From Papaver somniferum (taxonomy: Eukaryota; Streptophyta; Magnoliopsida; Ranunculales; Papaveraceae): 64,000 nt of DNA. The translations under genes and the position numbers were made by a program. The notes beneath the pieces were generated by a model. It made no database searches and was not told the DNA's origin. It saw nothing but the letters and a program-made list of their open reading frames with translations. Below are positions 34,958 through 46,462 of this stretch, one piece after another. The DNA lies in NCBI RefSeq assembly GCF_003573695.1, contig NC_039362.1, positions 16,388,063 through 16,452,062 on the forward strand. Direction: 5' to 3'. Position 1 is the first letter of the stretch. The number at the start of each line of letters is the position of its first letter.

Positions 34958-35513
34958 TAGGGGTGCACCTACCGTATCCGACAGTTTTTTTTAACCGTAT
35001 CCTACCCTATCCACTATTTGGCGGTCGCCAACCCTACCCTACCCGCCAGTTTTTTTTAACCCTATCCACTATTTGGCGGTCGCCAACCCTACCCTACCCG
35101 CCAGTTTTTTTTAACCGTATCCTACCCTATCCACTATTTGGCGGTCGCCAACCCTACCCGCCAGTTTTTTAACCGTATCCTACCCTATCCACTATTTGAC
35201 GGGGCGGGTGCCAGTTTTTTAACCGTATCCTACCCTATCCACTATTTGGCGGGGCGGGTAAAGATTTTCTTAACCGCCAGTAAACGGGTAGGGTGGCGGG
35301 TAGAGGCCATATCCTACCCACCCTACCTAGGGGTGCACATACCCTACTCATACCCGCCAATCCTATCCTACCCGTCAGTTTTTTAACCGTATCCTACCCT
35401 ATCCATTATTTGGCGGGTAGGGTGGCGGGTAAAGATTTTCTTAACCGCCAGTAAACGGGTAGGGTGACGGGTATAGGCCATATCCTACCCACCCTACCCG
35501 TTGTGCAGCCCAA
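34958..35513. mobile_element. hAT-type element made of tandem repeats (556 bp)
   Basis: Left end TAGGGGTGCACCTACCG, right end CCTACCCGTTGTGCAGCCC(AA). Flanked by GACAAGCA (34950-34957 and 35514-35521), a perfect 8-bp duplication. The inside is five to six units of roughly 55-65 bp built from CCTATCCACTATTTGGCGG, CAACCCTACCC and GCCAGTTTTTT. A second terminus-like TAGGGGTGCACATACC at about 35329 suggests an internal duplication or nested copy. Confidence 0.85.
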
Positions 35514-35521
35514 GACAAGCA

Positions 35522-35910
35522 TACCACCTGAAAGCCGTGCAAGCAAAGTTTGACGAGACTGATTTTCGATTGACAAAGGTTGTTAGGGATCAAAATGAGC
35601 CTGCACATTATCTGGCAAGATCGGTAGAAAGGAAGTGCAATTGCACCCATGCCCAGCTGGCTCTAAAGCTCATTTTAAGCCTTATAAGAATTTCTTTTAC
35701 ATATATACAAGTTTGTTTTGGCTATTTTGCAGCCCTAAATTTTTTGGTTGCACCCATAGCAAATTTGTGCACCCCTTATTACGATTGTTTCCTCCGCCCC
35801 TGGTTGAAGCACCAAAGGAGATCCAACCAGTGACTTTCCTCGTGAGCTGGGAGAATATCTTTGGCATGATGCTTTTGATTGTGACACCATGTATTCTCTC
35901 TATTGGTATT
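35522..35910 (+). pseudogene. RNase H-like fragment of a LINE or related element (weak)
   Basis: The target of the hAT and LINE insertions encodes LKAVQAKFDETDFRLTKVV and RDQNEPAHYLAR, which resembles the end of the RNase H domain found at the C-terminus of plant LINE ORF2 (basic residue, NxxAHxLA). The frame carries on without known features to 35833. The assignment rests on one motif. Confidence 0.35.
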
Positions 35911-35925
35911 AACACCATGCATTCC
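35911..35925. repeat. Left 15-bp target duplication of the LINE insertion
   Basis: AACACCATGCATTCC here is identical to 39805-39819, which directly follows an A-rich tail. Confidence 0.85.
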
Positions 35926-36063
35926 ACTTGTGGATATCTCTCTCCTCTCACACTCCTTCTTCTTCTTCAACAACAATACCATCAAGAACAACCCTTTTTG
36001 TTTTGTTTTTTTAATACGAAAGGAGAAATTTTTTATTTCTTAAGAATTGTTTGACATGCTAAG

Positions 36064-36796
36064 ATTATCAGAATGGATAGCATTAGATAACCATAATGGC
36101 TTATCAAGCTGCGATTTCTGAGTACTAGTAAATGAAAGAGCTTTCTTAGCTATAGTATCTGCTACATTATTTCCATCACGATGGATAAAACTACATGTCC
36201 ATGTGGTAAAGCTACTAAGTAAATGAATTGCATCCTGTATTATGCTCGCATTGGTCCACTCTACTGCTCCATTTTCCCATTGATTGCGTTCACCACTCTT
36301 TGATTGTCACCCTCTAGATGAAGATTCACAATCCCTTTCTCCTTTCCCCAAGTTATTGCTTCCAAAGCTGCCAATGCTTCTGCTTGTTCCGGATCTACGA
36401 CTTTTGTGCAATGTCCCCTATCTCCATTACTTGCACCTTTACAATTACGACAAATCACTCTATTCCTGCCAGTTTATTAAATTTACACCATGCTGCATCA
36501 AAATTAATTTTGATAGACTAGATGTTAGGTTTCCTCCAGATTTTTTGTCTAGGAGAATCCCTTTTATTCTTTTCTCCTATTTGTTGAGGTAGTTTGGATT
36601 CTTTTCCAGTCAACAATATGAGTTTTCACACTGTTGGCTATTTCTTCAATCTGCATCTGAGAATTTTCAAACACCACATTGCATCTTGTTTTCCAAGTGT
36701 GACACATAATAAAACAAATGCAATTAAATTGTGTCATATTTTTGGGTCTATTACCAATATCATTATCAAACCAAGTGGAATTCATTCATGAATACT
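36064..36796 (-). pseudogene. LINE ORF2 C-terminal part: reverse-transcriptase zinc region end and RNase H
   Basis: On the minus strand, about 36785-36564 gives MNSTWFDNDIGNRPK and MCHTWKTRCNVVFEN, the segment after the zf-RVT domain in plant LINEs. About 36458-36261 gives DPEQAEALAALEAITWGKEK and LHLEGDNQRVVNAINGK, an RVT_3-type RNase H with the E and D catalytic positions. Frames are shifted between the two blocks and the end of the domain is degraded. It is the continuation of 38385-39235, separated by a solo LTR. Confidence 0.8.
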
Positions 36797-36944
36797 CTTC
36801 CTGTAACACCCCATGTGTTTAGCATGGCGCATGCTAAAAGATGCGCCATTTTCTTGTGATGAAGCTTCATCCAAAGCTTCTGTTGCGTTGGAAAAGTAAG
36901 ATTGGCCCTTGGCCAATACGTTGACAATGTTCAGACAACATGGT

Positions 36945-37020
36945 TGAACATCGGGTTGGCAGCGGACAACCAACATGGCTGGACATCAGGTTGGCAGCGG
37001 ACAACCAACATGGCCGGGTA
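36945..37020. repeat. 35-bp tandem repeat in the solo LTR
   Basis: Two adjacent units of ACATC.GGTTGGCAGCGGAC followed by AACCAACATGGC.GG. Related CATGGC(C/T)GGACATTG words recur through 37180-37350. Confidence 0.85.
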
Positions 37021-37047
37021 CATGGAAACGACCATGAATAGTAAAAG

Positions 37048-37500
37048 TGGGGAGTTGATGAATGATTTTTCCTCCCCTAATCAAAGTTGTAAAAATGTTA
37101 AGTTAACATATATAGGGAGGGGTACTTGGTTGAAGGTGCATATACGGACCATGCACCAAGTGAGATAGCCTTAGAGATGTACAACCATCACGGCTGGACA
37201 TTGGAGTGGCTTATGGGCCAAAGTCGGAAGTACAGCCATCACGGCCCTTCACGGGACATGGCTTAGTAAATGTTCAACCGTCATGGCCGGACATTGAAAC
37301 TGGCTTGTGAGCCAAAACTGAATGTACAGCCATTACGGCTGTACATCTAAGTTGGCCAGAATGGTAAGGTGCAAGCATCATGGCCTGGGGAGTTGATGAA
37401 TGATATTTTCTCCCCCAATTTGAGTTCTAAAAATGTCAAATTAACATATATAGGGAGGGGTAGTTGGTTGATGGTGCATATGCAGACTATGCACCAAGTA
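37048..37500. repeat. Duplicated promoter-like block in the solo LTR
   Basis: About 113 bp at 37048-37161 and 37386-37500 are close direct repeats. Each holds GGGGAGTTGATGAATGAT, then TTAACATATATAGGGAGGGG (a TATA-like word) and GTGCATAT.C.GAC.ATGCAC. Confidence 0.85.
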
Positions 37501-38384
37501 AGCTTCATAGCTTAGCCGGAAGAGTATAAATGATGCCTAAGGCTCATTTATAGTTGTGTAGCCTCGCGAAGAGGGCATTTGATGCTTAGGAATCCTTATG
37601 CCATATTGCGGACCAAACATGCATCACTTGGATGCATTTTGACGGAACGACCTATACGGACTAGGCCATTACCTTTATTGCTTGGCCACGGCCTCACAAA
37701 CGAGTTGGGTTAAGTTTCTGTCCCTTCGTTGATGAACTACGGTCTGTGATTGATCCCTTTAGAGTAAATAAGGGTATGTAGGCATCCGCAATTAGTTGCA
37801 GCATTGTCGGTCCAGCACTCTGTCGCTCATATCATCTAATTGTGAGATGATTGCGACATTCTGGCCCCTCATATCATCTAAGCTCGGTAGCTTGACGCAA
37901 GAGATAATTGTGGACATACTTGATGAGGCTTAGTTGCATGCCAACAAGTGGATGCTCGTACTTCCTATCAAGCTACAAAGAGCAAGCTATAGCCTATCCG
38001 GAGACTAAAAACCCGAGTGTCATAATTTAGCTCAAGAGGAGTCCATTTTGATGGGAAACGACCCAAAGATCAAGAAATGTCGATAAATAGATCCACATGG
38101 TCACCAGAATTTAGCCAAATTCCATCGTTTAAGGCCTCAAAAGGCCGTTTTAGCCGTTTAAAGAAAGTCTTTATTTTCTTAATAAACCCTTTGCGGAACA
38201 ACGGTAAGTTGGAACAGTGTGGAAGCTTAAATAGCTACATCATGCTCCACGAGCATGCTTGCAAGGGCAAATGAACGTGCATTTGCCTAGCTTTAAGGCC
38301 CGGATCGTAGCTTCCTCATGGCGCATCGGGGAAGTTACGGCCTGCGGGGAACGCGCCAAAGGCGTAATTTTGCGGTCCGTCACA

Positions 38385-39235
38385 CTTCCCTTGCAAAACC
38401 TGCACACAGTTAGAATCTATTCTACCAAGTACATATATAAATATATTACACTCAGCAAAAAGATGTTGTTGGGATTCATCATGATCTTTACAAAGGGGGC
38501 ATTAATAAGTAGAATAATGAGTATACTTAGTTATTCTATCTCTAGTTTGCAGACAATTTTGGAAAACTTTTCAAATGAAGTGTTGAATCTTAATGGGGAG
38601 GTTAACTTTCCAGAGAGCCTTCCAATCAATCATATTGCTATTGACAGGTTTATCTTGAGTTTTATCCACAGATATCCCTATAAGCACTTTTTACTGAGAA
38701 AAGCCATCACTAGCTGGTTTCCATCTAATAATGTCTCTACCTGTCATTGGGATTCTTATCTCTTGAATTGCTCTAACAGTAGCATTATCAAACAAGGCTT
38801 CTAATATATCTAATTTCCAAGTTTTAGTACTACTATCAATTAGATCAGACACCTTACTAATAGCAGTAGAAACAAAGTTGGACTTTGGAGGACCCTCCAT
38901 GCTAGGGATCCAGTTGTCCTTCCAGATGGAAATATTATTGCCATCACCTACCTGCCAACAATAAAATTGTTTTATTATATCAATTTCATCATAAATTCCC
39001 TTCCACACCCATGAACCATTTCTAGAAAGCTCAAAATTTATAGGATTTTGGCCATTGAAATACTTATGGCTGAGAAGAACAGACCAAGGGGCATCTGGAT
39101 CCTCAATCATTCTCCAAGCTAATTTAGCTAGAAGAGCTTGGTTGAGGATAGCAAATTTCCTGATATTAAGTCCTCCTAAGTCTTTAGGAAGGGCTACATG
39201 GTTCCATTTTCTGCTCAGATCTACTCCATTTGGGC
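38385..39235 (-). pseudogene. LINE ORF2, region C-terminal to reverse transcriptase with zinc-binding motif
   Basis: On the minus strand, 39235-39110 gives SRKWNHVALPKDLGGLNIRK and NQALLAKLAWRMIED. 39110-38691 gives FNGQNPINF, SWVWKGIYDEI, QVGDGNNISIWKDNW and GRDIIRWKPASDGF. About 38500-38430 gives CPLCKDHDESQQHLFAEC, the zf-RVT Cys/His motif. These are the hallmarks of plant L1-type ORF2 downstream of RT. Stops and shifts after 38691 show it is dead. RT itself is absent, consistent with 5' truncation. Confidence 0.88.
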
Positions 39236-39804
39236 TGGATCTGAGCAGATTTCTTCACTATTTCCTGTTTTCTAGGTTAGTTAGTAGTTATAGTTTAGTT
39301 TTTATTATGTTTTCTTCTTATCTACACCATTATGGTGGTTTTATCTACTCTTTTGAGGTTTATCTTCGCTTTAATGGCGGTTGATGGTTATTGGGTTGGG
39401 TTTCAAGATCGATAGTGATGCTCTCCAACGACGAAATCTTCATCTTCATCGGTGATTTTTTTGACGACGGAAGCTTCATCACTAGTTTCAAGATATTTGA
39501 GCAAATCACTCCTATTTTGGGAGCATCTCTTTCTAAAGAAGAAAAACAAACTAAACGGTTGGATTCTAATTCCTCGAAAAACCATTCTTCCTCCGATTTA
39601 ATTGGATCTTATTCATACTTGTATTTGTCTTACTCTGGTAATCCTTCTCTTTCTCTTGTCGAATTTCTCGGTATTGTACTTGTACGATGTGTTCTTGTTA
39701 CTTTGTATTCTCTTATTTTCGATCTTAACTCATTGTAACCTTGAATTTCCATTAATAAAAAGGTTCCTTGTTTATCAAAAAAAAAGAACAAGAAAAAAAG
39801 AAAA
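39236..39804 (+). other. LINE 3' untranslated region and A-rich tail, plus orientation
   Basis: No recognised frame. The segment ends with CATTGTAACCTTGAATTTCC, ATTAATAAAAAGG and a run of A's broken by G/C (39777-39804), followed directly by the 15-bp target duplication. At its left edge GATCTGAGCAGA (39236-39247) is the exact complement of TCTGCTCAGATC (39209-39220) at the end of the inverted ORF2 part. Confidence 0.65.
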
Positions 39805-39904
39805 AACACCATGCATTCCCTCGTTCACTCAGGTTTCTCTATACCACTCAGGGTACTAATGGCTTGGCAATGAATTACGTGCAGACCATGAGCAGTTGGT
39901 TTCT

Positions 39905-39946
39905 AGTTTTTTTTTTTTTGGGTGGGGTTGGGGGGGGGGGGGGGGT
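39905..39946. repeat. Poly-T followed by poly-G tract
   Basis: A T-run then GGGTGGGGTTGG and about 16 G's in a row. It could form a G-quadruplex. The exact homopolymer length is a likely sequencing weak point. Confidence 0.85.
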
Positions 39947-39950
39947 TAGG

Positions 39951-40117
39951 ATATGTAAGTGTGTCAAGTCAACAAGTCAATGTGGACTTTACTTAAGTTG
40001 TATTAGGGTTGTGTTTGTCTGTTGTTTTAATACATCCGTAAATACTCTGTAATAATAACTTTGTGAACTGTCTGAAATATTTCTTTTCTTAATAATATCA
40101 AGATTAATTGTTTCTCA
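39951..40117 (+). repeat. Probable short 5' LTR of a Ty1/copia element
   Basis: Ends GATTAATTGTTTCTCA immediately before a primer-site-like TGGTATCATATAGC (40118-40131), a copy of the initiator-Met site with a local change. It contains TTGTATTAGGGTTGTG and TAATAATA elements. The left end is uncertain. Confidence 0.5.
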
Positions 40118-40310
40118 TGGTATCATATAGCTAATCCTGAGCCAAAAATCAAAACCCTACAAACATCGTTCTCATTAATCTTTTTAGCACGCAATACTAG
40201 AATCAAATAAATTTTCATATACTTCTTTTCACGATTCAATACTTGATAATCAACAATTTTTCATATAATTTCAAGATCTAGTTCTTCAACAATCTTTAAT
40301 CTAAATCTTT

Positions 40311-42105
40311 ATGGATCCAGTCAATGTCATCTTCAACAATTGTTTATCGAAGAAGAAAAGATATTGGTACGAATTCGAATTCCGCTGCTCAAATGGGTAA
40401 TTCATCTGACTTTGCTTTTTCATTCAAAAACATCTCAAATTTTGTTTCAACCAAATTAGGCCCAAATAATTTCTTATGTGGCGTGATCAAATGAAAACCA
40501 TCTTGAATTCCACTGGTTTATATGGCTATGTGAATGGTGATATTCAAGAACCAGTTAAGCAGATCGAAATTAATGGAGTTTAAAACTGAATCCACAATGG
40601 ATTCTATTGAGGAAAATTGATTGTTTTGTTATCAGTTGTATGAAGGCAACTTTTACAGATTCTGTTTCTGGTGATGTTTTACGGCTTACTAATGCTAGGA
40701 AAATTTGGAAATTTCTTGAAATTAGTTTTAGAAGCCAATTCATGGAAAGAAAGAATATGCTTAGAAATCAGTTGCATAATGTAAAGAAAGGCAATTTGAT
40801 TATCCTAGTTTACTTGCAAAATGTCAAGACAATAGTTGTCTCTCTAGCATCAATTGGAGAAAAGGTTTGTGATGCAGATTTTGTCATATATGTGTTAAAT
40901 GGGATATGAAGAGAGTTTGATACATTTTTTATAGCTGCACAAAATAGACTCTCCTTTCAGTTTTGCATAACTTAAACCAAGGTTATTGAATCATGAGCAA
41001 TGGATTTTAGAGCAACAACATACTGTCAGTAATACTATTGATGTTCAACAACCTGTTGCTTTTTATGGTAGAAATGGATCAAGTAACAGTTTTAATGGTA
41101 ATGGAAGAGGAAAATTCAAAAATAATGGAAGTAATGAAAATTTTAAATCTAATTCTGGTTATAATTCAATAAATAATGGGAATGGTTCATATCAATGAAG
41201 TACTTCATCTCAAGGCAATGGTTCATATCAAGCAGTGACTGAGGGAAGATATACTGGTGGTGGGGTCGAAATAATTATAAGGATATAATAAATGTAATTT
41301 GACCATTTTTGACCCCACAAAAACCAAAATTTTACCAAAAATACCACACTTATTTGCATTGGAGTCAGAAAACTAGTGGGGTCTAGAGACCCATTTGTCT
41401 CTGTTTGGCTCCGTTGCTGATATCAAGGTTGTACTTCATATCAAATCAATGGTTCATATCAAGGTAGTACTTCTGGTCAGGGGAATGGAGGTAGAAGAGA
41501 TTTTTCTACAGTGGATTGTCAGATTTGTCATAAAAAGGGACATTATACTAGCTGATGCTATTTCAGATATCATCCACCAATTTTTCCTAGTTCTGCAAAT
41601 AAAGCACAACATGGTCCTCAACAGGCTTTTACTACTTTCAATGAAGATAGTCCTTATTTTGATCCTTCTACTTCAACTATTACTCACTGGATATCTGATT
41701 CTGGAGCAACTGCATATATGACTGGAGATGAGACTTTATTACAACATACTTCAACCCACAAAGGGGAAAGATCAAGTTCAAGTCGGCAATGGTAAGGCAC
41801 TTGTTATTACTTCATTAGGTACTTTAAAACTTAAGACATCTGCTACTAGTTTTAAATTGCATAAAGTTTTGGTAGTACCTGATATGAGACATAATTTACT
41901 ATCAGTAGCAAGATTCACTAAGGATAATTCTTGTTATTTCAATTTTTATCAATATGGGTATGAAATTAGAGATTTACATACTGATAGTTTATTTGCTCAT
42001 GGAAAAGTAGTCAATAACTTGTATCCTATTTTTAACATTCCTCATTCTCGGTATTCTTTTTCTTTGAAGATGTTCTTATTGAGGTTGATAGGTTCATTTA
42101 TCTAG
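40311..42105 (+). pseudogene. Ty1/copia gag and protease, degenerate, 3'-truncated
   Basis: Similarity starts at ATGGATCCAG (40311). Frame 40607-40909 carries the gag domain (NARKIWKFLEISFRSQFMERK). Around 40990-41200 is a Gly/Asn/Ser-rich stretch. About 41512-41560 gives VDCQICHKKGHYTS, a zinc knuckle followed by a stop where the final Cys should be. About 41680-41720 has WISDSGATAYMT, the copia protease active site. 41728-42105 is the region before integrase (VLVVPDMRHNLLSV). A block at about 41263-41430 unlike gag interrupts the Gly-rich part and may be a small insertion. Integrase, RT and the 3' LTR are not seen; similarity ends near 42110. Confidence 0.82.
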
Positions 42106-42110
42106 TGGAT

Positions 42111-42966
42111 TTTGTTGTTCTTGATACCCAGCCTGTTCAAGACCAAGGTGCTCAAATACCGGTGATTTTAGGCTGCCATTTTTAGCCACATCTAATGTTG
42201 TCATCAACTGTAAAATTGAACTTATGAATATATCTTTTGGTAATATGGATACTTAGCTAAATGTGTTTAATGTGATTAGACAGTATTCCAAGATGGGTGA
42301 TTTAAAAGAGGTGAACGTGATTAGCACTTTACTTCATGATCCTTAGCCTACACTGTGTTTGACAATCCATTATTCGTCTAGATGACTATTCCCCTAAAGA
42401 AGCTAGGCATTATGCTGACCTTATGGACCCTAGAATCCATCCCATAAATTTTGGTCCATTTGAGGATATTATTCACCCTAAGTTTGGGGGTAATAATGAT
42501 TCTAGTAATCGTCAAGTATCCCTAATTGAAGTCCCTAACTTAGAAATCGAGCTTTGTGCCTCCCCGGTATTACTTGAGTTTCTCTATACTTTGTTACCCG
42601 ATCCTCCAAATAGTACTGTCTATAAAGAAATCCAGTTTTTAGAGATTCAGTTGAACCTGTTTTTCTAGACACTCACATACAGCCAATAAAATAAAATGGA
42701 TTTAGACCCAAATTCTAATTTAGTGGACCTTCGCCCGATAAAAATCCTAGATACCTAGGAGGTCCTGAGAATTGAAAAACTATCAAAAAAAAATTCTTAA
42801 AAATCTAATATCCTCTTTTTTTTGTATCAAAATTATTTTTGTACAAATTTATTGTCACTTCTTTATAAGTATTTTAAATAAAAATCAAATTTGAGAGACA
42901 AATAGAGAAAATTCAAAGAAAAAACTAAATAAATACTTTAAATTTTGCTAATAAAATTAGCAAAAG
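42111..42966. other. Degenerate retrotransposon-like spacer
   Basis: A short frame at 42423-42668 (MDPRIHPINFGPFEDIIHPK) and the word CCTAAGTTTGGGGGTAATAA resemble non-coding or accessory parts of LTR elements, but I cannot place it in a family. 42780-42960 is AT-rich. Confidence 0.35.
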
Positions 42967-43559
42967 AGAAATTTCCTGTTTAGTCCAAAAAACCCGACCC
43001 GGGTTAATCTGTAGTCCAGCGGGAGAATACATTTAATAGCTGGTCCAAAAAACATTTGAAAAAGATAAAATTACTAAGATAACCTTAACAACACGCGTGT
43101 TAGAGTCACAGGCAGAAAAACGCAGAAAAGAAACCACGCGTCAGTTCAGTTTTCTTCTTGTTTTCATCGACAAACAAGAACCCTAACTATTTTCAGTTTT
43201 CATTTTGCTGCTCCTGCACTTTATCAATCTTCTCTTCTTTTTTAGTTTTTCAATCTTCTTCAGAGAAAACAAAATCCACCAAATCAGATCGAAAAACTAA
43301 ATCACAACCTAGGTCAAATCGAAAAACAAAATCTAAATTGAGAAAATTTCTAGGGCACCAAAGAACAAAAGCCACCTGCTGCGAAACCTGCAAATTGAAA
43401 ATGGATATAATAGATATCAATAATTGTTTGATCTACAAGCACCATATCACAAAAGAAATCAAAATTAAACTGATTTCCTACTGAAATTCTCGAAGTATTG
43501 TGATATGAAATTCTCGAAGTAAATGGTTAAAAAAGATTGAAAGAAACAAGTACTCCTGA

Positions 43560-43681
43560 TTCTCAACCAGGGTCAAAGAATCAGAAGAAGAAATCTACTT
43601 GTGAAACCAAATCAAGGAAGAACAACAAATCTGTTAAGAAGGCGAAATCAAAGAAACCTGGTGTTTCTGCTAAAACAAGGT
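43560..43681 (+). other. Exon-like segment in the Mutator-like element
   Basis: Lys-rich frame containing SKNQKKKSTCETKSRKNNK and VKKAKSKKPGVSAKTR, ending at a donor-like AGGTAATGC. Could be a captured or element-encoded exon. Product unknown. Confidence 0.35.
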
Positions 43682-43989
43682 AATGCAATCCAACATGTGT
43701 ACTGTATGATTTTTGATTTTTAGTAGAACCATTAAATCAAACAGTACATATTAATATCCTTCGACATATTGATATGAGTTGTGTCTTGTGTACGATTCGA
43801 TTGTACATATCAATATGTACTGTTGAAAGTACTTACTAGGATATGTACTGATGGTTATATTCAATAGTACATATCGATATTTATTGGCAGTCATACTGAT
43901 GTTCGTGTTGATATGTACTGTTAGTTATACTGATGTTCAAAATATCGATATGTATCCAATATGTTCTGTTGGATATCTAGTAGGTACAT

Positions 43990-44200
43990 TTTGATATGTT
44001 CTGTTGGATATCTGGTTCTCCATTTTCGTCTGGAGCCATGGTTGCTGATGGTTTGCCTGATAGAAGTCATTTTGGTGGTGTTGGGGGTTGTGTTAGTGGG
44101 GGAGAATCGTATCAGGACCATATGGAGCTGGTGCGTTCAGCTAGTGTACATGGATGGTCCTCAGATCTTCTGAACAGGTCATCATTACCTGAATCGCAAG
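43990..44200 (+). other. Exon-like segment in the Mutator-like element
   Basis: Frame with GSPFSSGAMVADGLPDRSHF, GGVGGCVSGGESYQDHMELV and SVHGWSSDLLNRSSLPESQ, ending at the donor-like GCAAGGTATGTAAG. Base composition differs from the AT-rich surroundings. No family recognised. Confidence 0.4.
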
Positions 44201-46441
44201 GTATGTAAGTCTCCATTTACATGAATGGGTTTGCTTTCTCAGAGCTTTGAGAAAAAATTCTCCGTTCTGTACCTAAAATGAAACCGAATTTTCACATTCT
44301 TGGTTAAGCCTAAAGGTCATTAATCAACATAGGATCAATGACCATAGTTCAATCACACGATTCTCTCCTTCCAGTGGCCAGTTTTCAGAATGTATGTTGT
44401 ACTAAATCTTCACTTTTCTATTGATCATAGTTCAATCACAAATACTGAATGCAAGAATGTTTGTGCATATTCAAGGATTCATGGAAGAAGTTAAAACTAT
44501 TGCTAGGAGTTCGATTTAGTGAGTATTTTTTTTTATAAATATGTACTTAGGGAAAGAGTGATTAGTTGATGCAGTACATATAAACTCCTAGAATGGTTCT
44601 TCTTGAATATATCCTACAGTACATATCGATATGTACGTTAGGTAAAATTTATTCGTTACTGATGTACATGTCGGTATGTACAGTAGTTTATGCCTGACAT
44701 GATCCTAGAGTATATATCACCATGTACTTAGGAAAAAAAGGACTTGTTGATGCAATACATATCAATATGTATTTTATGCTTAAATACAAGTAGAATCCAC
44801 CAGTAGTACATATCAACATGTACTGTTGAATACCTGGATTACATTAGTATTAGGTACATATCAACTTATACTACCTTGCAAAAATATGTACTGGAACATA
44901 TCATTGTATTGAGATACTGGATTACCTTAGTATTAGGTACAGGAACATATCATTATGTACTCGTTGATCCTACACTAGATAATGATATGTAATGGGTGGA
45001 AGCAGTAGATACTAGATATTAATATAAACTTATCAATTTGTTGATATGTACTTGTTGATGTGTACTGTTATTACTGTTTGTTTGATACTAAGTTTCTTTG
45101 TAATTTACATGTTGATGTTTCTCTTTTTCGCACAGGTCATCAAGTGGTGAAACATGTCGTATCTGGGATGTTGTAGGTACTCACATTTTATCTTCCAAGA
45201 CCTATTGACCCCGAAAATGATGAGTTTGTTTCTTCATATATTGACTTGTTTACTAGGCGTTGGGAATTTCCAACTTAAGGGAATATGCAAACTCACCGCA
45301 GGAAAGAGAAATGACCCTTCATCAAGCACGGTTATGCAGAGCCATCAAATACTATGGTGTGTGTACAATGCAAACTGAACTGTTTTTGTCATCAGAAAAA
45401 TAAATTTAAATCCAAGACATGAAGACTTTAAAGTAGGCCAACATTACTGACAGTGGATATTCATATGTATTGGTATGTACGACGTAATTGGGTTAGGTTT
45501 TAGTTGGCAGTACATATTAGTATGGAAATCTGAAATCTTATAATGTAAATGATGGATTATGTTGCATTGTTTGTATTTTTCTTATTTTTTTTTTGTTTTT
45601 TTTTCTCTTAACTATTATATGTAGAGTTATATTGATGTTCTATATTGTCAGTATGAAAAATGGAAAAAGAGTAAGAAGCCTTGAATACAGGCAGTAAATA
45701 TTTGCATGTACTGTGAAAGATGATGCACAATAAGAAAATTGGAACTTATACTCAGATTTTTTTTAGAGAAAAAGGGCAGTAATACTATAAATTATGTGCT
45801 GTTAACAATGATAAGCAGTTTTTCATTAATAAAACAAAAGATAATGCAGACAATTTGCACCATGGAAGCGGAGAAAAATGCGTAAAATTATCCCTGATAT
45901 GAAAGCCTTAACCAGACCCTGGAAAAAATATCGTTTTAAAACAACTCTTACTCAGAAGTTACGTGTATTTTTACACTTATTGGAAAAAAGAAATAAAACT
46001 GATGAGCCGACTAACAAAATACATCCTCCCTAGAAACACAACAAGTACAACATGCTCAAGTCTATTCTGTTAAGAAATATATAATGCCACCAATAATAAC
46101 TAGCATGAAATTCCGCCAGATGAGCCTTCTTATTCTTTTTGAGTGTGATAATATGGTTTACCCTATTCAGGATTTATCTCCGCCAAAGACAAGTGTGGTT
46201 GCGCAATTCACTGGCACGTAGAACCTGTTTCTCCAGCTGATGACACACGTCAGGTAAGTATTACGCCAGATGAGCCAGCTGTCAAGCCTTATGCTCTTCG
46301 CATTACCCTGTGTGTGATATGTGATCAACAAAATACTTAACCTGATGAAGATTGATTTTGGGAAATATAAAAATTAAAGGAACTTGTAATAAAACTCAAA
46401 TACAAACAAATTTTTTCCCATAAACGATTTGTCATTGTTTA

Positions 46442-46462
46442 CGAGGGGGCGCTGCCCCCTCG
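46442..46462. repeat. GC-rich perfect hairpin
   Basis: CGAGGGGGC, GCT, GCCCCCTCG forms a 9-bp stem with a 3-base loop and is followed by ACCCCCGTC. It stands out in AT-rich DNA. Confidence 0.85.

Larger units (their letters stand above)
36802..38384. mobile_element. Solo LTR (1583 bp) in the LINE
   Basis: Starts TGTAACACCCC and ends GCGGTCCGTCACA. Flanked by CTTCC on both sides (36797-36801 and 38385-38389). TGTAAC/GTCACA ends and a 5-bp duplication fit an LTR; no internal region or second LTR remains, so it is a recombined solo LTR, probably of a gypsy element. It splits the zf-RVT-to-RNase H part of the LINE. Internal repeats are listed separately. Confidence 0.85.
35926..39804. mobile_element. 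LINE insertion with inverted coding part and A-rich tail
   Basis: The 15-bp repeat AACACCATGCATTCC brackets the whole segment. The right part (39236-39804) is a plus-oriented 3' region ending TTAATAAAAAGG...ATCAAAAAAAAAG and an A-rich tract. The left part (35926-39235) encodes LINE ORF2 on the minus strand. This arrangement is what twin priming gives: the 5' segment is inverted and the tail is normal. Alternatively two LINEs are nested. A later solo LTR sits inside the inverted part at 36802-38384. Confidence 0.65.

Noticed and set aside
39391..39738. 115-aa plus-strand frame in the LINE tail region
   Set aside because: No similarity recognised, and it lies in the 3' untranslated part just before the A-rich tail.
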